Shown: positions 22,823-30,898 of the stretch, piece by piece | How positions within the stretch are numbered: position 1 is the first letter of the stretch | Layout: the number at the start of each line of letters is the position of its first letter | Origin: Cochleicola gelatinilyticus | GTDB lineage: Bacteria > Bacteroidota > Bacteroidia > Flavobacteriales > Flavobacteriaceae | NCBI RefSeq assembly: GCF_001637325.1 | Contig: NZ_LRXL01000045.1 | Location: 62,001 to 126,000, forward strand | Direction of reading: 5' to 3' | Length of the DNA stretch: 64,000 nt | Notes under the pieces: model-generated | What the model saw: the letters and a program-made list of their open reading frames with translations, nothing else | Told to the model about the DNA's origin: nothing | Database searches by the model: none | Made by a program: the position numbers and the translations under genes

Positions 22823-23434
22823 ATGCCATTTAAAAAATTACACCCCGAAATACTAGAGACGCTCGAACAGCAGAACATTGAAACCCCTACTGCGTTTCAG
22901 AAAAAAAGCATTCCTGTAATAAAAAGTGGTGCCAATGTGTATTGTATCGCTCCCAAAGGAAGTGGAAAAACAACAACACTAATTGTAACAACGCTTCAGA
23001 AATTAAAATGTGAAGCTGTAGGAAACGCACCAAGAGCGATTGTATTGGTCGAACATAAAGAACGCGCTATGGAGATGTACGATGCGTTCTTAAAATTCAC
23101 AAAATACAACTCATTACGTGTGTATGTAGGATATGAAGAACTGCATGTAGATGTTCAAAAATCGGAGATATTTGAAGGAATCGACATTCTTATTACCACC
23201 CCAAAATCGATGAATAAATTGTTTTTATTAAATGGTGTAAATACCGCTAAGTTAAAGATCTTTAGTATCGATGATGCAGAATTCCTTATTCAGAAATCGG
23301 CTTATGCGGCTTTAATGTCGATTACACAGAGTGTTCAGAAAAGTCAGTACGTGCTTTATGCAGAGAAGATGCACCCAAAATTAATGCGGTTCGAATCGTA
23401 TTTTATGGAATACGCTAAAACCATTTCGGTGTAG
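22823..23434 (+). CDS. DEAD-box-like protein with only the first RecA domain
   Basis: A 203-residue protein that matches only the N-terminal RecA-like domain of DEAD-box RNA helicases. Visible are the Q motif region TPTAFQKKSIPVI (about 21-33), a Walker A box APKGSGKTT (43-51), a motif Ib-like ITTPKSM and, in place of DEAD, the sequence DDAE near residue 151. The SAT motif and the whole second RecA domain are missing, and the frame ends with a normal stop, with no downstream helicase remnant. ATP-dependent unwinding is therefore unlikely; it may be a regulator or a paralogue that works with another helicase. The ATG at 22823 is preferred over a TTG two codons earlier. Confidence 0.78.
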   Translation: MPFKKLHPEILETLEQQNIETPTAFQKKSIPVIKSGANVYCIAPKGSGKTTTLIVTTLQKLKCEAVGNAPRAIVLVEHKERAMEMYDAFLKFTKYNSLRVYVGYEELHVDVQKSEIFEGIDILITTPKSMNKLFLLNGVNTAKLKIFSIDDAEFLIQKSAYAALMSITQSVQKSQYVLYAEKMHPKLMRFESYFMEYAKTISV

Positions 23435-23469
23435 TTTCAGAAGTGCCAAAATCATTTAAACAAAGTACC

Positions 23470-24111
23470 ATGATACCTAAACTACACTACATTTCTCAGG
23501 GAACTTCTATTAAGGATCATCTCGATGCTATTCAGAAGGCATGTACGTCGGGAGCAGAATTGGTGCAATTGCGATTAAAAAATGTTTCAGAAAAGAAATT
23601 TTTAAAAGCCGCACACACCGCCAGGGAGATCACAGCGCATTTTCAGACCCGATTACTCATTAACGATTCGTATAAAATAGCGAAAGCAGTTAAGGCAGAT
23701 GGTGTTCATTTAGGAATTAGTGACCCCTGCCCTACTACTGCAAGACCCGAATTGTATTCTTGGCAGATTATTGGTGGAACAGCCCATACCTTACAAGACT
23801 GCGAAACCTTACTGAAAAAGGATGTGGATTATATTAGCTTGGGGCCTTTTCGAGCAACCACTACTAAAGAGGATGTTCCATCAACGGTATTAGGTCTTTC
23901 CGGTTATACTGCTATTATGGATGTATTACAAACGGAAACTCCCGTATTAGGTGTAGGTGGAATTACTACGGAAGATGTTACTGCCATTTTAGCAACAGGG
24001 ATCTCTGGAGTCGCCGTTTCTGAAGCTATTTCAAAAAATTTTAATTCAATACGCACCTTTAATGAATTATTAAATGCTTCTGTAACTGCAGAACAACGGC
24101 ATACGTTTTAA
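23470..24111 (+). CDS. thiE: Thiamine phosphate synthase
   Basis: A 213-residue TIM-barrel enzyme that couples hydroxymethylpyrimidine pyrophosphate with thiazole phosphate in thiamine synthesis. Typical segments are AELVQLRLKN (about 28-37), LLINDSYKIAKAVKADGVHLG (about 66-86), IIGGTAHT, YISLGPFRATTTKE (about 127-140) and PVLGVGGI (about 165-172). The usual QLR-K and LGPx-T motifs are present, with Phe-Arg in place of a Val-Phe pair. The ATG at 23470 (MIPKLHYISQG) is the family-like start rather than a GTG nine codons upstream. It follows the lone RecA gene by 35 bases. Some Bacteroidota have several ThiE copies; whether this is the main one is unknown. Confidence 0.85.
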   Translation: MIPKLHYISQGTSIKDHLDAIQKACTSGAELVQLRLKNVSEKKFLKAAHTAREITAHFQTRLLINDSYKIAKAVKADGVHLGISDPCPTTARPELYSWQIIGGTAHTLQDCETLLKKDVDYISLGPFRATTTKEDVPSTVLGLSGYTAIMDVLQTETPVLGVGGITTEDVTAILATGISGVAVSEAISKNFNSIRTFNELLNASVTAEQRHTF

Positions 24112-24368
24112 GTAGTTTTTTAAAAGGTTCTGCGCTGCAAAATTACTAACTGCATTTTATGTTGGTAATAATGCCGTATTCTTATATCGTCGAGACAAGA
24201 TTTTAAAACTCACAACTCTTAATAATGATATCACTAGTAATATAGCTATACATAAGTTGTTGTAAAATATTCGATAGGTTACCACTACATACCTACATAG
24301 TAATATTGCATTCTTTATCCCTGCTTTTATAGAGTAAAGTGTTGTTAATAAACCTTTGTTAAAAAAAG
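24112..24368. other. Non-coding gap before the TetR operon
   Basis: About 260 very AT-rich bases without a credible gene. A 74-codon open frame on the minus strand would start inside the operator and shows no family features. It ends at the TetR operator at 24369. Confidence 0.6.
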
Positions 24369-24397
24369 AATGAACGTTCATTTTTTGTGTATCTTTG
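24369..24397 (+). promoter_or_regulatory. TetR-type operator and promoter
   Basis: AATGAACGTTCATT (24369-24382) is a perfect 14-bp palindrome of the kind bound by TetR family repressors (TGAACGTTCA core). TATCTTTG at 24390-24397 fits the -7 box. The palindrome occupies the -20 to -35 region, so bound repressor would block polymerase. The ATG of the regulator is at 24415. Confidence 0.85.
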
Positions 24398-24414
24398 TAT
24401 CAGATTTAAAGATT

Positions 24415-24999
24415 ATGGCGAAGCTTCAAAAAAGTATCGATAAACGAAATGCTCTTATTAAGGCCACTATAGAATTGGTGAATAATAATGGTTTTCACGC
24501 TACGCCAATGAGCAAGATCGCTAAAATGGCTAATGTATCACCTGCAACCATCTATTTGTACTTTGAAAATAAACAGGATCTGGTAAACAAGACATATATC
24601 GAAGTTAAAGAAAGATATACGAGGTTTGCTTTTGCAACCTATACCGAAGATATGAATGTCGAAAAAGGTTTTGAAGTGATCTGGAAGCGCATTGCCGAAT
24701 TTAAATTAAACGAATGTGAAGATGCGATGTTCTTAGCGCAATGTGATAATACCCCAGTGATCGATGAAGAGAGCAGACAGGAAGGAATAAAGCATCTACA
24801 GCCCCTACTCGACCTTTGGGCACGAGGAAAGAAAGAGGGGCTTATAAAACCCATATCAGATTATATTCTGTATGCCTATGCAATTAATCCGCTTTCGTTC
24901 TTAATGATTGTTCAAAAAAGAGGTTCGTTTCAACTGGATCAAACACACATAGAAGAAGCTTATCAATCTGCATGGAGCAGTATAAAAGTTTGTCATTAA
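24415..24999 (+). CDS. TetR family transcriptional repressor
   Basis: A 194-residue repressor. The N-terminal helix-turn-helix (about 10-55) reads IKATIELVNNNGFHATPMSKIAKMANVSPATIYLYFENKQDLVNKTY, fully typical of TetR proteins. The ligand domain (about 60-190) includes two cysteines near the middle (NECEDAMFLAQCDN) and one near the C-terminus, which could sense electrophiles or oxidants. The ATG at 24415 is chosen because the longer frame begins within the operator. It is the first gene of an operon with a nitroreductase and an exported DJ-1-like protein (gaps of 28 and 24 bases), a composition reminiscent of electrophile-response operons. The inducer is not known. Confidence 0.9.
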   Translation: MAKLQKSIDKRNALIKATIELVNNNGFHATPMSKIAKMANVSPATIYLYFENKQDLVNKTYIEVKERYTRFAFATYTEDMNVEKGFEVIWKRIAEFKLNECEDAMFLAQCDNTPVIDEESRQEGIKHLQPLLDLWARGKKEGLIKPISDYILYAYAINPLSFLMIVQKRGSFQLDQTHIEEAYQSAWSSIKVCH

Positions 25000-25027
25000 A
25001 TTAAAACTGAATACTTAAATAAATTAA

Positions 25028-25669
25028 ATGTATAGTATGGAATTACTGGATAAATTAAATTGGAGATACGCCGCTAAAGCCATGAATGGCGAGAAGGTAT
25101 CGGAAGACAAAATCGAGCGTATTTTAGAAGCTGCGCGATTGGCTCCCACTTCAAGTGGATTACAACCTTTCGAGATCATAGTTATTAAAAATCAAGAAGT
25201 TAAAGAGAAAATAAAACCAGTTGCTTGGAACCAATCTGTGATTACAGACTCTTCTCACCTCCTTGTTTTCGCAGCTTGGGATACTTACACAGCAGAAAGA
25301 ATTAATTATATGTTCGATCTCACTAACGAGATTCGTGGTTTTAAAAATGAAGGTTGGGAAAATTACCGACAGATGCTTCTAAATTCCTATCCACAGAAAG
25401 ATGCAGAAGAGAATTTTAATCATGCCGCAAAGCAAGCCTATATTGCATTTTCACAAGCGATAACTGCAGCCGCTTTCGAAGGTGTAGATGCTACTCCCTT
25501 AGAAGGATTCGACCCTACTGCCGTAGATGAAATTTTAGGATTACGTGAAAAAGGATTGCGAAGTGCCGTATTGCTTCCTTTAGGATATAGAAAAGAAGAT
25601 GAAGATTGGTTGGTAAACTTAGTGAAAGTTAGAAAACCTATGCAAGATCTTGTAACGGTTATTGAATAA
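25028..25669 (+). CDS. NAD(P)H-dependent nitroreductase, NfsB-like
   Basis: A 213-residue FMN flavoprotein of the oxygen-insensitive NfsB/FRase group. Family segments are LLDKLNWRYAAKAMNG at the N-terminus, ILEAARLAPTSSGLQPFEIIVI (about 32-53), NHAAKQAYIAFSQAITAAAFEGVDATPLEGFDP (about 136-168) and AVLLPLGYRKEDEDWLVNLVKVRKP at the end. It reduces nitroaromatics, quinones or other activated compounds. An ATG three codons downstream (25037, MELLDKLNW) could be the true start. It sits between the TetR gene and the DJ-1-like gene and is most likely controlled by that repressor. Confidence 0.9.
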   Translation: MYSMELLDKLNWRYAAKAMNGEKVSEDKIERILEAARLAPTSSGLQPFEIIVIKNQEVKEKIKPVAWNQSVITDSSHLLVFAAWDTYTAERINYMFDLTNEIRGFKNEGWENYRQMLLNSYPQKDAEENFNHAAKQAYIAFSQAITAAAFEGVDATPLEGFDPTAVDEILGLREKGLRSAVLLPLGYRKEDEDWLVNLVKVRKPMQDLVTVIE

Positions 25670-25693
25670 TAGAGAATACTATATTAATTAACT

Positions 25694-26503
25694 ATGAACT
25701 TCATTAAAATAGTGGCACTAACTTTTACCATTGTATTAGGTATAAGTTGTAAAGACACTACAAACAAAGTATCTTCTGAAAAAGTTTCAGAAGAAATAAA
25801 TAAATCAAAAATAGAAAAAGAAATGAACGTACTATTTGTATTAACATCTCATGATAAGTTAGGAGATACAGGAAAAAAAACAGGATTTTGGGTAGAAGAA
25901 TTTGCTAATCCATATTATACTTTACTCGATAAAGGTGCCAACATTACAATAGCAACTCCAAAAGGAGGAGCAGCACCCATCGATCCAAGTAGTGATGCGC
26001 CAGATGCTGCTACTGAAGCAACAGAGCGTTTTGATAAAGACGATAAAGCTCAAAAATTAATTGCCAATACAGAGAAATTATCAACAATTAATGCTGACGA
26101 TTTCGATGCTGTATTTTACCCTGGAGGTCACGGTCCGTTATGGGATTTGGCGACCGACGCTACTTCGATTGCACTCATAGAAAAATTTAATAGTCAAGAG
26201 AAGCCAATTGCTTTTGTGTGTCATGCTCCTGCAGCATTAAAGAATGTAAAATCGGCAGACGGAAATCCTTTGGTACAAGGGAAAAAAGTAACTGGTTTTA
26301 CGAATACTGAAGAAGATGCGGTGCAACTAACTAATGTAGTCCCTTTTTTAGTTGAAGACATGCTGACAAAGAACGGTGGAATTTATTCTAAAAAAGATGA
26401 TTGGGCTGCGTATGCGATTCAAGATGGAAATTTAATTACTGGACAAAACCCTGCATCATCAGAGTTAGTTGCCGAAAAGCTAATTGAAAGTTTAAACAAC
26501 TAA
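25694..26503 (+). CDS. DJ-1/PfpI family protein, predicted lipoprotein
   Basis: A 269-residue protein of the DJ-1/PfpI class-I amidotransferase-like fold, closest in appearance to the Hsp31/HchA-like group. The nucleophile elbow reads AFVCHAPA with Cys 176 and His 177; the conserved Glu lies in GFWVEEF (about 64-70), and the oxyanion strand is FYPGGHGPLWDL (141-152). Members act as glyoxalases, deglycases or chaperones. Unusually it begins with a lipoprotein signal (MNFIKIVALTFTIVLGISC), so it should sit in the periplasm or outer membrane rather than the cytoplasm. It is the last gene of the TetR operon and is followed by a strong terminator. Confidence 0.85.
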   Translation: MNFIKIVALTFTIVLGISCKDTTNKVSSEKVSEEINKSKIEKEMNVLFVLTSHDKLGDTGKKTGFWVEEFANPYYTLLDKGANITIATPKGGAAPIDPSSDAPDAATEATERFDKDDKAQKLIANTEKLSTINADDFDAVFYPGGHGPLWDLATDATSIALIEKFNSQEKPIAFVCHAPAALKNVKSADGNPLVQGKKVTGFTNTEEDAVQLTNVVPFLVEDMLTKNGGIYSKKDDWAAYAIQDGNLITGQNPASSELVAEKLIESLNN

Positions 26504-26511
26504 TCTTATTC

Positions 26512-26561
26512 CTTTAATACAAAAAAGGTTGTCTATAAAGGCAACCTTTTTTGTATTAAAG
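26512..26561. terminator. Strong bidirectional terminator
   Basis: CTTTAATACAAAAAAGGTTG (26512-26531) and its exact complement (26542-26561) form a 20-bp stem with a 10-base loop. It lies between the convergent DJ-1-like gene and the helicase gene ending at 26587, with a U run available for either direction. Confidence 0.9.
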
Positions 26562-26586
26562 ATATTTGATCTTACAAAAGGATACT

Positions 26587-27897
26587 TTATAAAAGGCTTA
26601 CGCGTACCTTTTTCTTTTTTAATCGAGTATTGTTTGTGAGCTTGATAATGCTTTCTACTTTACTTTTTGGAACCGCAACAAACGCACAATCTTGTTTTAA
26701 TTCGATTACGCCAAGTTCATTGCGTTCTAAATTTCCTTGTTTAAAAAACAGTCCGGCGAGATCCCCTTTCGATATTTTATCTTTTCTACCTCCAGAAACA
26801 AACAAGGTCGCCCATTTAGATTGAATAGTAGTTTGTTTATCCTGAAGTGTGATTACTTCGGAAGTAGTAATAAAATCGGGGGTAGTTTCTTCTTCCCACT
26901 GCAATACATAGGCAGTTCCTTTGGCATTCATTCGAGCCGTTCTACCATTGCGATGGGTAAATTCTTCAGCTTTAAGTGGTAACTGATAATGAATGATGAA
27001 ATTTAGTTCTGGAATATCTAAACCACGTGCTGCAAGATCTGTTGCAATAAGAACTTGATGCGTTCCGTTTCTAAATTTAATAAGCGCTCGTTCCCTATCG
27101 ATCTGTTCTAATCCTCCGTAAAAACAACCGTGAGGAATTTCATTTTCAGTTAAATTGGTACTTACAAAATCGATGGTGTTTTTAAAATTACAGAAGATAA
27201 TTCCCGGTTCGTTGCCTATATGCTTCAGTAGTGCTACAAGTGTTTTTAATTTATCTTTTTCCGAAGCAATTACTTTTTTAATGGCTAAGTGATTAGTTTG
27301 AGATCCTAGATAATCGATCACTAATGGATTTTGTAACTGTACAAATTCAGGGATCTCCAGTCCTTGTGTGGCAGAGGTTAAAACGCGTTTTTCAATATTG
27401 GGAAGGTGTGCTATAATTTCACGCATTTCAGTTTCAAAACCAACTTCCAGCGATTTATCAAATTCATCGAGAACAATAGTTTTTAGGGAGGCAACTGAAA
27501 ACATTTCACGTCGTAAGTGATCGGATACCCGACCTGGAGTTCCAATGATGATTGCGGGCGTATGTGCCAATTCAATTTTATCTTTTGAAAAGGGTCTGCC
27601 GCCATACACTGCATTGGCTTTAAAGCCAGTACCCATTTCACGAATAACTTGCTCTATTTGGATTGCTAGCTCCCGTGATGGTACTAGGATTAACAATTGT
27701 ACTCGCTCGTTATCATTATCGAGTAACTGAAGCAAGGGAACTAAAAACGCTACTGTTTTTCCTGTTCCTGTGGGAGATAGAAGTATGGTATTTGGGGTAG
27801 AAGAAATCGCTAGTAATGCTTCCTCCTGCATTTCATTTAAACGTTCGATTCCTAATTTGGCAAGAATCTCCTTTTGTGATTTTAATGAATTTCCCAT
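26587..27897 (-). CDS. DEAD-box RNA helicase with DbpA-type RNA-binding domain
   Basis: A 436-residue helicase. Motifs in order: Q motif (LNEMQEEAL), Walker A SPTGTGKT (about 41-48), GTPGR, motif II DEFD (the box is DEFD rather than DEAD), SAT (about 175), RGLDIPE and HRNGRTAR (motif VI). The C-terminal 75 residues (GRKDKISKGDLAGLFFKQGNLERNELG through CAFVAVP) match the DbpA RNA-binding domain, which in DbpA targets 23S rRNA hairpin 92. A role in 50S ribosome assembly is therefore likely. It follows a second helicase gene on the same strand after 10 bases, forming an operon. Confidence 0.9.
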   Translation of the reverse strand: MGNSLKSQKEILAKLGIERLNEMQEEALLAISSTPNTILLSPTGTGKTVAFLVPLLQLLDNDNERVQLLILVPSRELAIQIEQVIREMGTGFKANAVYGGRPFSKDKIELAHTPAIIIGTPGRVSDHLRREMFSVASLKTIVLDEFDKSLEVGFETEMREIIAHLPNIEKRVLTSATQGLEIPEFVQLQNPLVIDYLGSQTNHLAIKKVIASEKDKLKTLVALLKHIGNEPGIIFCNFKNTIDFVSTNLTENEIPHGCFYGGLEQIDRERALIKFRNGTHQVLIATDLAARGLDIPELNFIIHYQLPLKAEEFTHRNGRTARMNAKGTAYVLQWEEETTPDFITTSEVITLQDKQTTIQSKWATLFVSGGRKDKISKGDLAGLFFKQGNLERNELGVIELKQDCAFVAVPKSKVESIIKLTNNTRLKKKKVRVSLL

Positions 27898-27907
27898 ACT
27901 GAAAATA

Positions 27908-29257
27908 CTATTTGTTAGACTTCTTTTTCTTCTTTTTTGAAACTACGACTGTATGCTGAGCGTCGGCCGCCTGATGTAATTGGTCTGCGATTAACTTATC
28001 TATAAGTTCTTCTTTGGTTAAATGGTGAAAGATTGTTTTAATGGTGGTTTTAAAATCTTCAGAAATTACTTTATTGGGTTTGGTTTTAAAGACTTTGCGT
28101 GCCCAAAGAATTGTATTATTTTCTTCGATTGCTGCTTCATCTGCCTTTTTCATTTCAGAAATAACAATTCCTAATTCCTCTTCAAGATCTGGAATATCTG
28201 TCACTTCTTCCTCTTGTATTACACTTAATGAAAGCCCCTTTGCTCCTGCTCTTGCAGTTCGTCCACTTCGGTGAACATACGCATCGTACGTGTCGGGTAA
28301 ATGGTATTGAACCACATAGGTAATCTCTTTTACATCGATTCCTCTAGCGGCAAGATCTGTGGCAACCAATATATTAATATGGCTTTCCCGAAACTGTTCC
28401 ATAATTCGATCTCTAATCCCCTGCGACAAACTTCCGTGTAGTGCTCCAGAAGAAAATTTATTGATTGCTAATTTTTTTGCTAATTTATTAACGGCTGCTT
28501 TTGTTTTACAGAATATAATTCCTCGCTCGCCCTGTCGTGTATTTAGAAAATGCATTAATACATCAAGCTTTTCGATTGGTTTTACTACAACGTATTTATG
28601 GTCGATGCCTTGATGTCCTAAGGTTTCCATATCGGCTTCAAGGTGCACTACTTGTTTCGACATGTAATTTTGAACGAGTTGTTTTACTGCACCTGATAGC
28701 GTTGCTGTAAACAAAAACGTTCTTCTCTTCTTCGGAAGACCTTTAGTGATTGTATCTAATCCATCTTTTAAAGCGGTTACCATTTCGTCAGCCTCATCGA
28801 GTACAAGATATGAGGTGTTAGTGATAGAAACAGCTTTTCGTTGAATTAGATCTATAAGACGACCTGGAGTGGCAACTATAATATGTGTAGGTTGTTGAAG
28901 CCGTTCTATTTGAGGTTTTATAGGAATACCACCACAAATAGATGCTATAGAAATTTCTGGTATATGGGACGCAAAATCATTTAAATTTGTGAAGATTTGT
29001 TGCCCAAGTTCTCTGGTAGGTACTAAAATTACTACTTGAATGTCTGAGTTTTTAACATCAACTAATTGAAGCAATGGTAATCCAAAAGCAGCTGTTTTAC
29101 CAGTTCCTGTTTTAGCTAAGGCTACTACATCTTCTTTTTGTTTTAAAAGTACCGGAATAACTTTTTGTTGGATTTCGGTAGGATTCTTTATTGCCAAATT
29201 GTGTAATGCAGTTACGAATTTCTTGTCTATTCCTAACTCTAAAAATGTAGTTCCCAT
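27908..29257 (-). CDS. DEAD-box RNA helicase
   Basis: A 449-residue RNA helicase of the RhlE/CsdA-like type. Motifs: TEIQQKVIPVLL (Q motif), AKTGTGKTAA (Walker A, about 44-53), PTRELGQQ, TPGRLIDL, DEAD (LVLDEADEM, about 150-160), SAT replaced in form by FTATLS, RGIDVKE and HRSGRTAR. The C-terminal tail is short and ends in a lysine-rich stretch (KKKKKKSNK) suited to RNA binding; no DbpA domain is present. It unwinds structured RNA in ribosome assembly, mRNA decay or cold growth. The following helicase gene starts 10 bases after its stop. Confidence 0.9.
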   Translation of the reverse strand: MGTTFLELGIDKKFVTALHNLAIKNPTEIQQKVIPVLLKQKEDVVALAKTGTGKTAAFGLPLLQLVDVKNSDIQVVILVPTRELGQQIFTNLNDFASHIPEISIASICGGIPIKPQIERLQQPTHIIVATPGRLIDLIQRKAVSITNTSYLVLDEADEMVTALKDGLDTITKGLPKKRRTFLFTATLSGAVKQLVQNYMSKQVVHLEADMETLGHQGIDHKYVVVKPIEKLDVLMHFLNTRQGERGIIFCKTKAAVNKLAKKLAINKFSSGALHGSLSQGIRDRIMEQFRESHINILVATDLAARGIDVKEITYVVQYHLPDTYDAYVHRSGRTARAGAKGLSLSVIQEEEVTDIPDLEEELGIVISEMKKADEAAIEENNTILWARKVFKTKPNKVISEDFKTTIKTIFHHLTKEELIDKLIADQLHQAADAQHTVVVSKKKKKKSNK

Positions 29258-29302
29258 ACGTGTGTAAATTTATGTACTAAAAATTATAATCTTTTTTGAA
29301 AA

Positions 29303-29752
29303 CTATGCCTCCTGTAGAGTTCGTTTTGATTTTCGGTACGTATATTTTGGATAAATACTTCGTTTTGCAAAGCGGTTTAAATTTCCAGCGTTGATCATTT
29401 TTTGAAAAACGGGCTTTGTAACTCCGAAATATTCGTAAGTGCTACCATCGGTAAATGTGATTTCAAGCAGAAGTCCTTTATGTTGATAATCTGCAATGGC
29501 CGAATTTGTAATAGTTTCTGTATACTCTGGAAGGTTTTTTTCTTTGGTTTCTGGAGCTATACTTACTAAAAAATGATAGCCATCTATAATCTTTCTACTT
29601 TGTAATTCTGCTTCTTGTTGCAATGCATCGCCATCTTGAAATTTATCTGGATGCCATTGTTTTACTAAATCACGATAGCTTTTTTTTAGAAGTTTGAGAT
29701 CTACTTCTTTTTCTACTCCAAATAATTTCTTGTACTCGTTGATACGCTTCAT
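29303..29752 (-). CDS. J domain and KTSC domain protein
   Basis: A 149-residue two-domain protein. Residues about 5-60 form a J domain with the HPD motif at 34-36 (KQWHPDKFQD), which would stimulate DnaK. Residues about 85-142 form a KTSC domain (ADYQHKGLLLEITFTDGSTYEYFGVTKPVFQKMINAGNLNRFAK), a small domain frequent in Bacteroidota and thought to bind nucleic acid or act in RNA metabolism. The combination suggests it recruits Hsp70 to an RNA-related substrate. It lies upstream of two helicase genes on the same strand (45-base gap), so it may be part of their transcript. Confidence 0.87.
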   Translation of the reverse strand: MKRINEYKKLFGVEKEVDLKLLKKSYRDLVKQWHPDKFQDGDALQQEAELQSRKIIDGYHFLVSIAPETKEKNLPEYTETITNSAIADYQHKGLLLEITFTDGSTYEYFGVTKPVFQKMINAGNLNRFAKRSIYPKYTYRKSKRTLQEA

Positions 29753-29820
29753 ACTGAGGGGGTTTAATTTGGCGCGAAACTACTTCTTTTAAATGGAATT
29801 TCTTTTAAATATTCGCGTAA

Positions 29821-29852
29821 TAAAAAAAGCCTACCGTTTCGGGTAGGCTTTA
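29821..29852 (-). terminator. Terminator of the cold-shock gene
   Basis: AAAGCCTACC and GGTAGGCTTT flank a six-base loop (GTTTCG), giving a 10-bp stem with a T run on the minus strand (complement of the leading A run at 29821-29827). It lies about 25 bases after the csp stop codon. Confidence 0.88.
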
Positions 29853-29873
29853 ATAGAAAATATAAGAATATAT

Positions 29874-30065
29874 TTAGTTCACTTTTACGTTTACTGCGTT
29901 TAATCCTTTGTTACCTTCCTGAAGGTCAAATGTTACTTCATCGCCTTCTCTAATCTCATCGACTAATCCAGAAATGTGTACAAAGTGGTCTTTTTCAACT
30001 CCTTCTTCAGTGATGAATCCAAAACCTTTAGTGTCGTTGAAAAATTTTACTGTTCCTTTACTCAT
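29874..30065 (-). CDS. Cold-shock domain protein, CspA family
   Basis: A 63-residue single cold-shock domain. RNP-1 is KGFGFIT (13-19) and RNP-2 is DHFVHIS (26-32, Asp-His-Phe replacing Val-Phe-Val). These proteins bind single-stranded RNA and act as RNA chaperones or antiterminators, and work together with DEAD-box helicases at low temperature. The gene has its own terminator and is upstream of the J/KTSC and helicase genes on the same strand. About 195 bases separate it from the divergent regulator gene. Confidence 0.93.
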   Translation of the reverse strand: MSKGTVKFFNDTKGFGFITEEGVEKDHFVHISGLVDEIREGDEVTFDLQEGNKGLNAVNVKVN

Positions 30066-30259
30066 TGTAATGTAATTTAATTTATTAATACTTGTTACTT
30101 GGCAAAGATGGTGCCATTAAATTAGATTACAGCGAATTATCTCATTTATTATTAAAAAATGTGATTATTTGTTTTTTTGCGTTTCAGATAGAAGGGAAAA
30201 TTACTTTGTATAATTACCCGAATACGTATCTTTATTTTTTTAATTATTCGATACACAAG

Positions 30260-30829
30260 GTGGAACAAATTAAAGCGTATTTAGATCAAATGGCTTCCAT
30301 ATCTGAAGTAGATTGGAATTTCTTTATGTCTAAATTACAACGACGGGTTATTCCGAAGAAGGATGTATTTTTAAAATTAGATGAGATTGAAAACACTATC
30401 TCATTTATTGAATCTGGTGTGGTACGTTTGTTTATTCCGAAGGAAGACCCCGATAAAGAAATAACTTTTGGTTTTAGTTTTAAAAATCAATTCATTAGTG
30501 CCTACGATTCTTTTTTAACTCAAGAACCCTCTGCATATCAATTACAAGCTCTCACCGAAACCACGCTTTTAAGTATCACTTATGAAGATCTTCAAGCGGT
30601 ATATAAAAAAACTCAAATAGGTAATTTAATAGGTAGACTTACTGCAGAGCGGTTATTTCTATTAAAATCGAAACGAGAACAAAACCTTTTAAACCTTAGT
30701 GCAGAACAACGGTATGTAAAATTATTTAAAGAACGTCCCGAACTTTTAAAAGTAATTCCTTTAAAATATATTAGTTCCTATATTGGCGTAACTGCACAGG
30801 CATTAAGTAGAATTAGAAAACGGCTATAA
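30260..30829 (+). CDS. Crp/Fnr family transcriptional regulator
   Basis: A 189-residue regulator with a cyclic nucleotide-binding fold (about 25-115: LQRRVIPKKDVFLKLDEIENTISFIESGVVRLFIP) and a compact C-terminal winged helix (about 140-188: LLNLSAEQRYVKLFKERPELLKVIPLKYISSYIGVTAQALSRIRKRL). The frame is open far upstream, but the family start is at the GTG at 30260 (MEQIKAYLDQMASISEVDWNFF), which is chosen. Bacteroidota proteins of this type often control genes for membrane or stress adaptation and rarely bind cAMP. It lies 69 bases before the fatty acid desaturase gene, which is a plausible target or neighbour in a transcript. Confidence 0.85.
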   Translation: MEQIKAYLDQMASISEVDWNFFMSKLQRRVIPKKDVFLKLDEIENTISFIESGVVRLFIPKEDPDKEITFGFSFKNQFISAYDSFLTQEPSAYQLQALTETTLLSITYEDLQAVYKKTQIGNLIGRLTAERLFLLKSKREQNLLNLSAEQRYVKLFKERPELLKVIPLKYISSYIGVTAQALSRIRKRL

Positions 30830-30855
30830 CGATTTTTTTTCTTGATTTAGGTTCA

Positions 30856-30886
30856 TTGTTTCACTCGAAACCACCCTATATCTTTG
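30856..30886 (+). promoter_or_regulatory. Promoter of the desaturase gene
   Basis: TTG at 30856-30858, 20 bases, then TATCTTTG at 30879-30886, matching the TTTG/TAnnTTTG consensus of the Bacteroidota housekeeping sigma factor. The ATG at 30899 follows after 12 bases, so the desaturase gene has its own promoter. Confidence 0.8.
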
Positions 30887-30898
30887 TAAAAAAAAGCT

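Noticed and set aside
23443-24111. TPP riboswitch before thiE
   Set aside because: The gap to the preceding gene is only 35 bases, too short for the element, and no thi-box sequence is seen.
24157-24381. 74-codon minus-strand frame opposite the TetR promoter
   Set aside because: It would start inside the palindromic operator; its composition is that of random AT-rich DNA with no family features.
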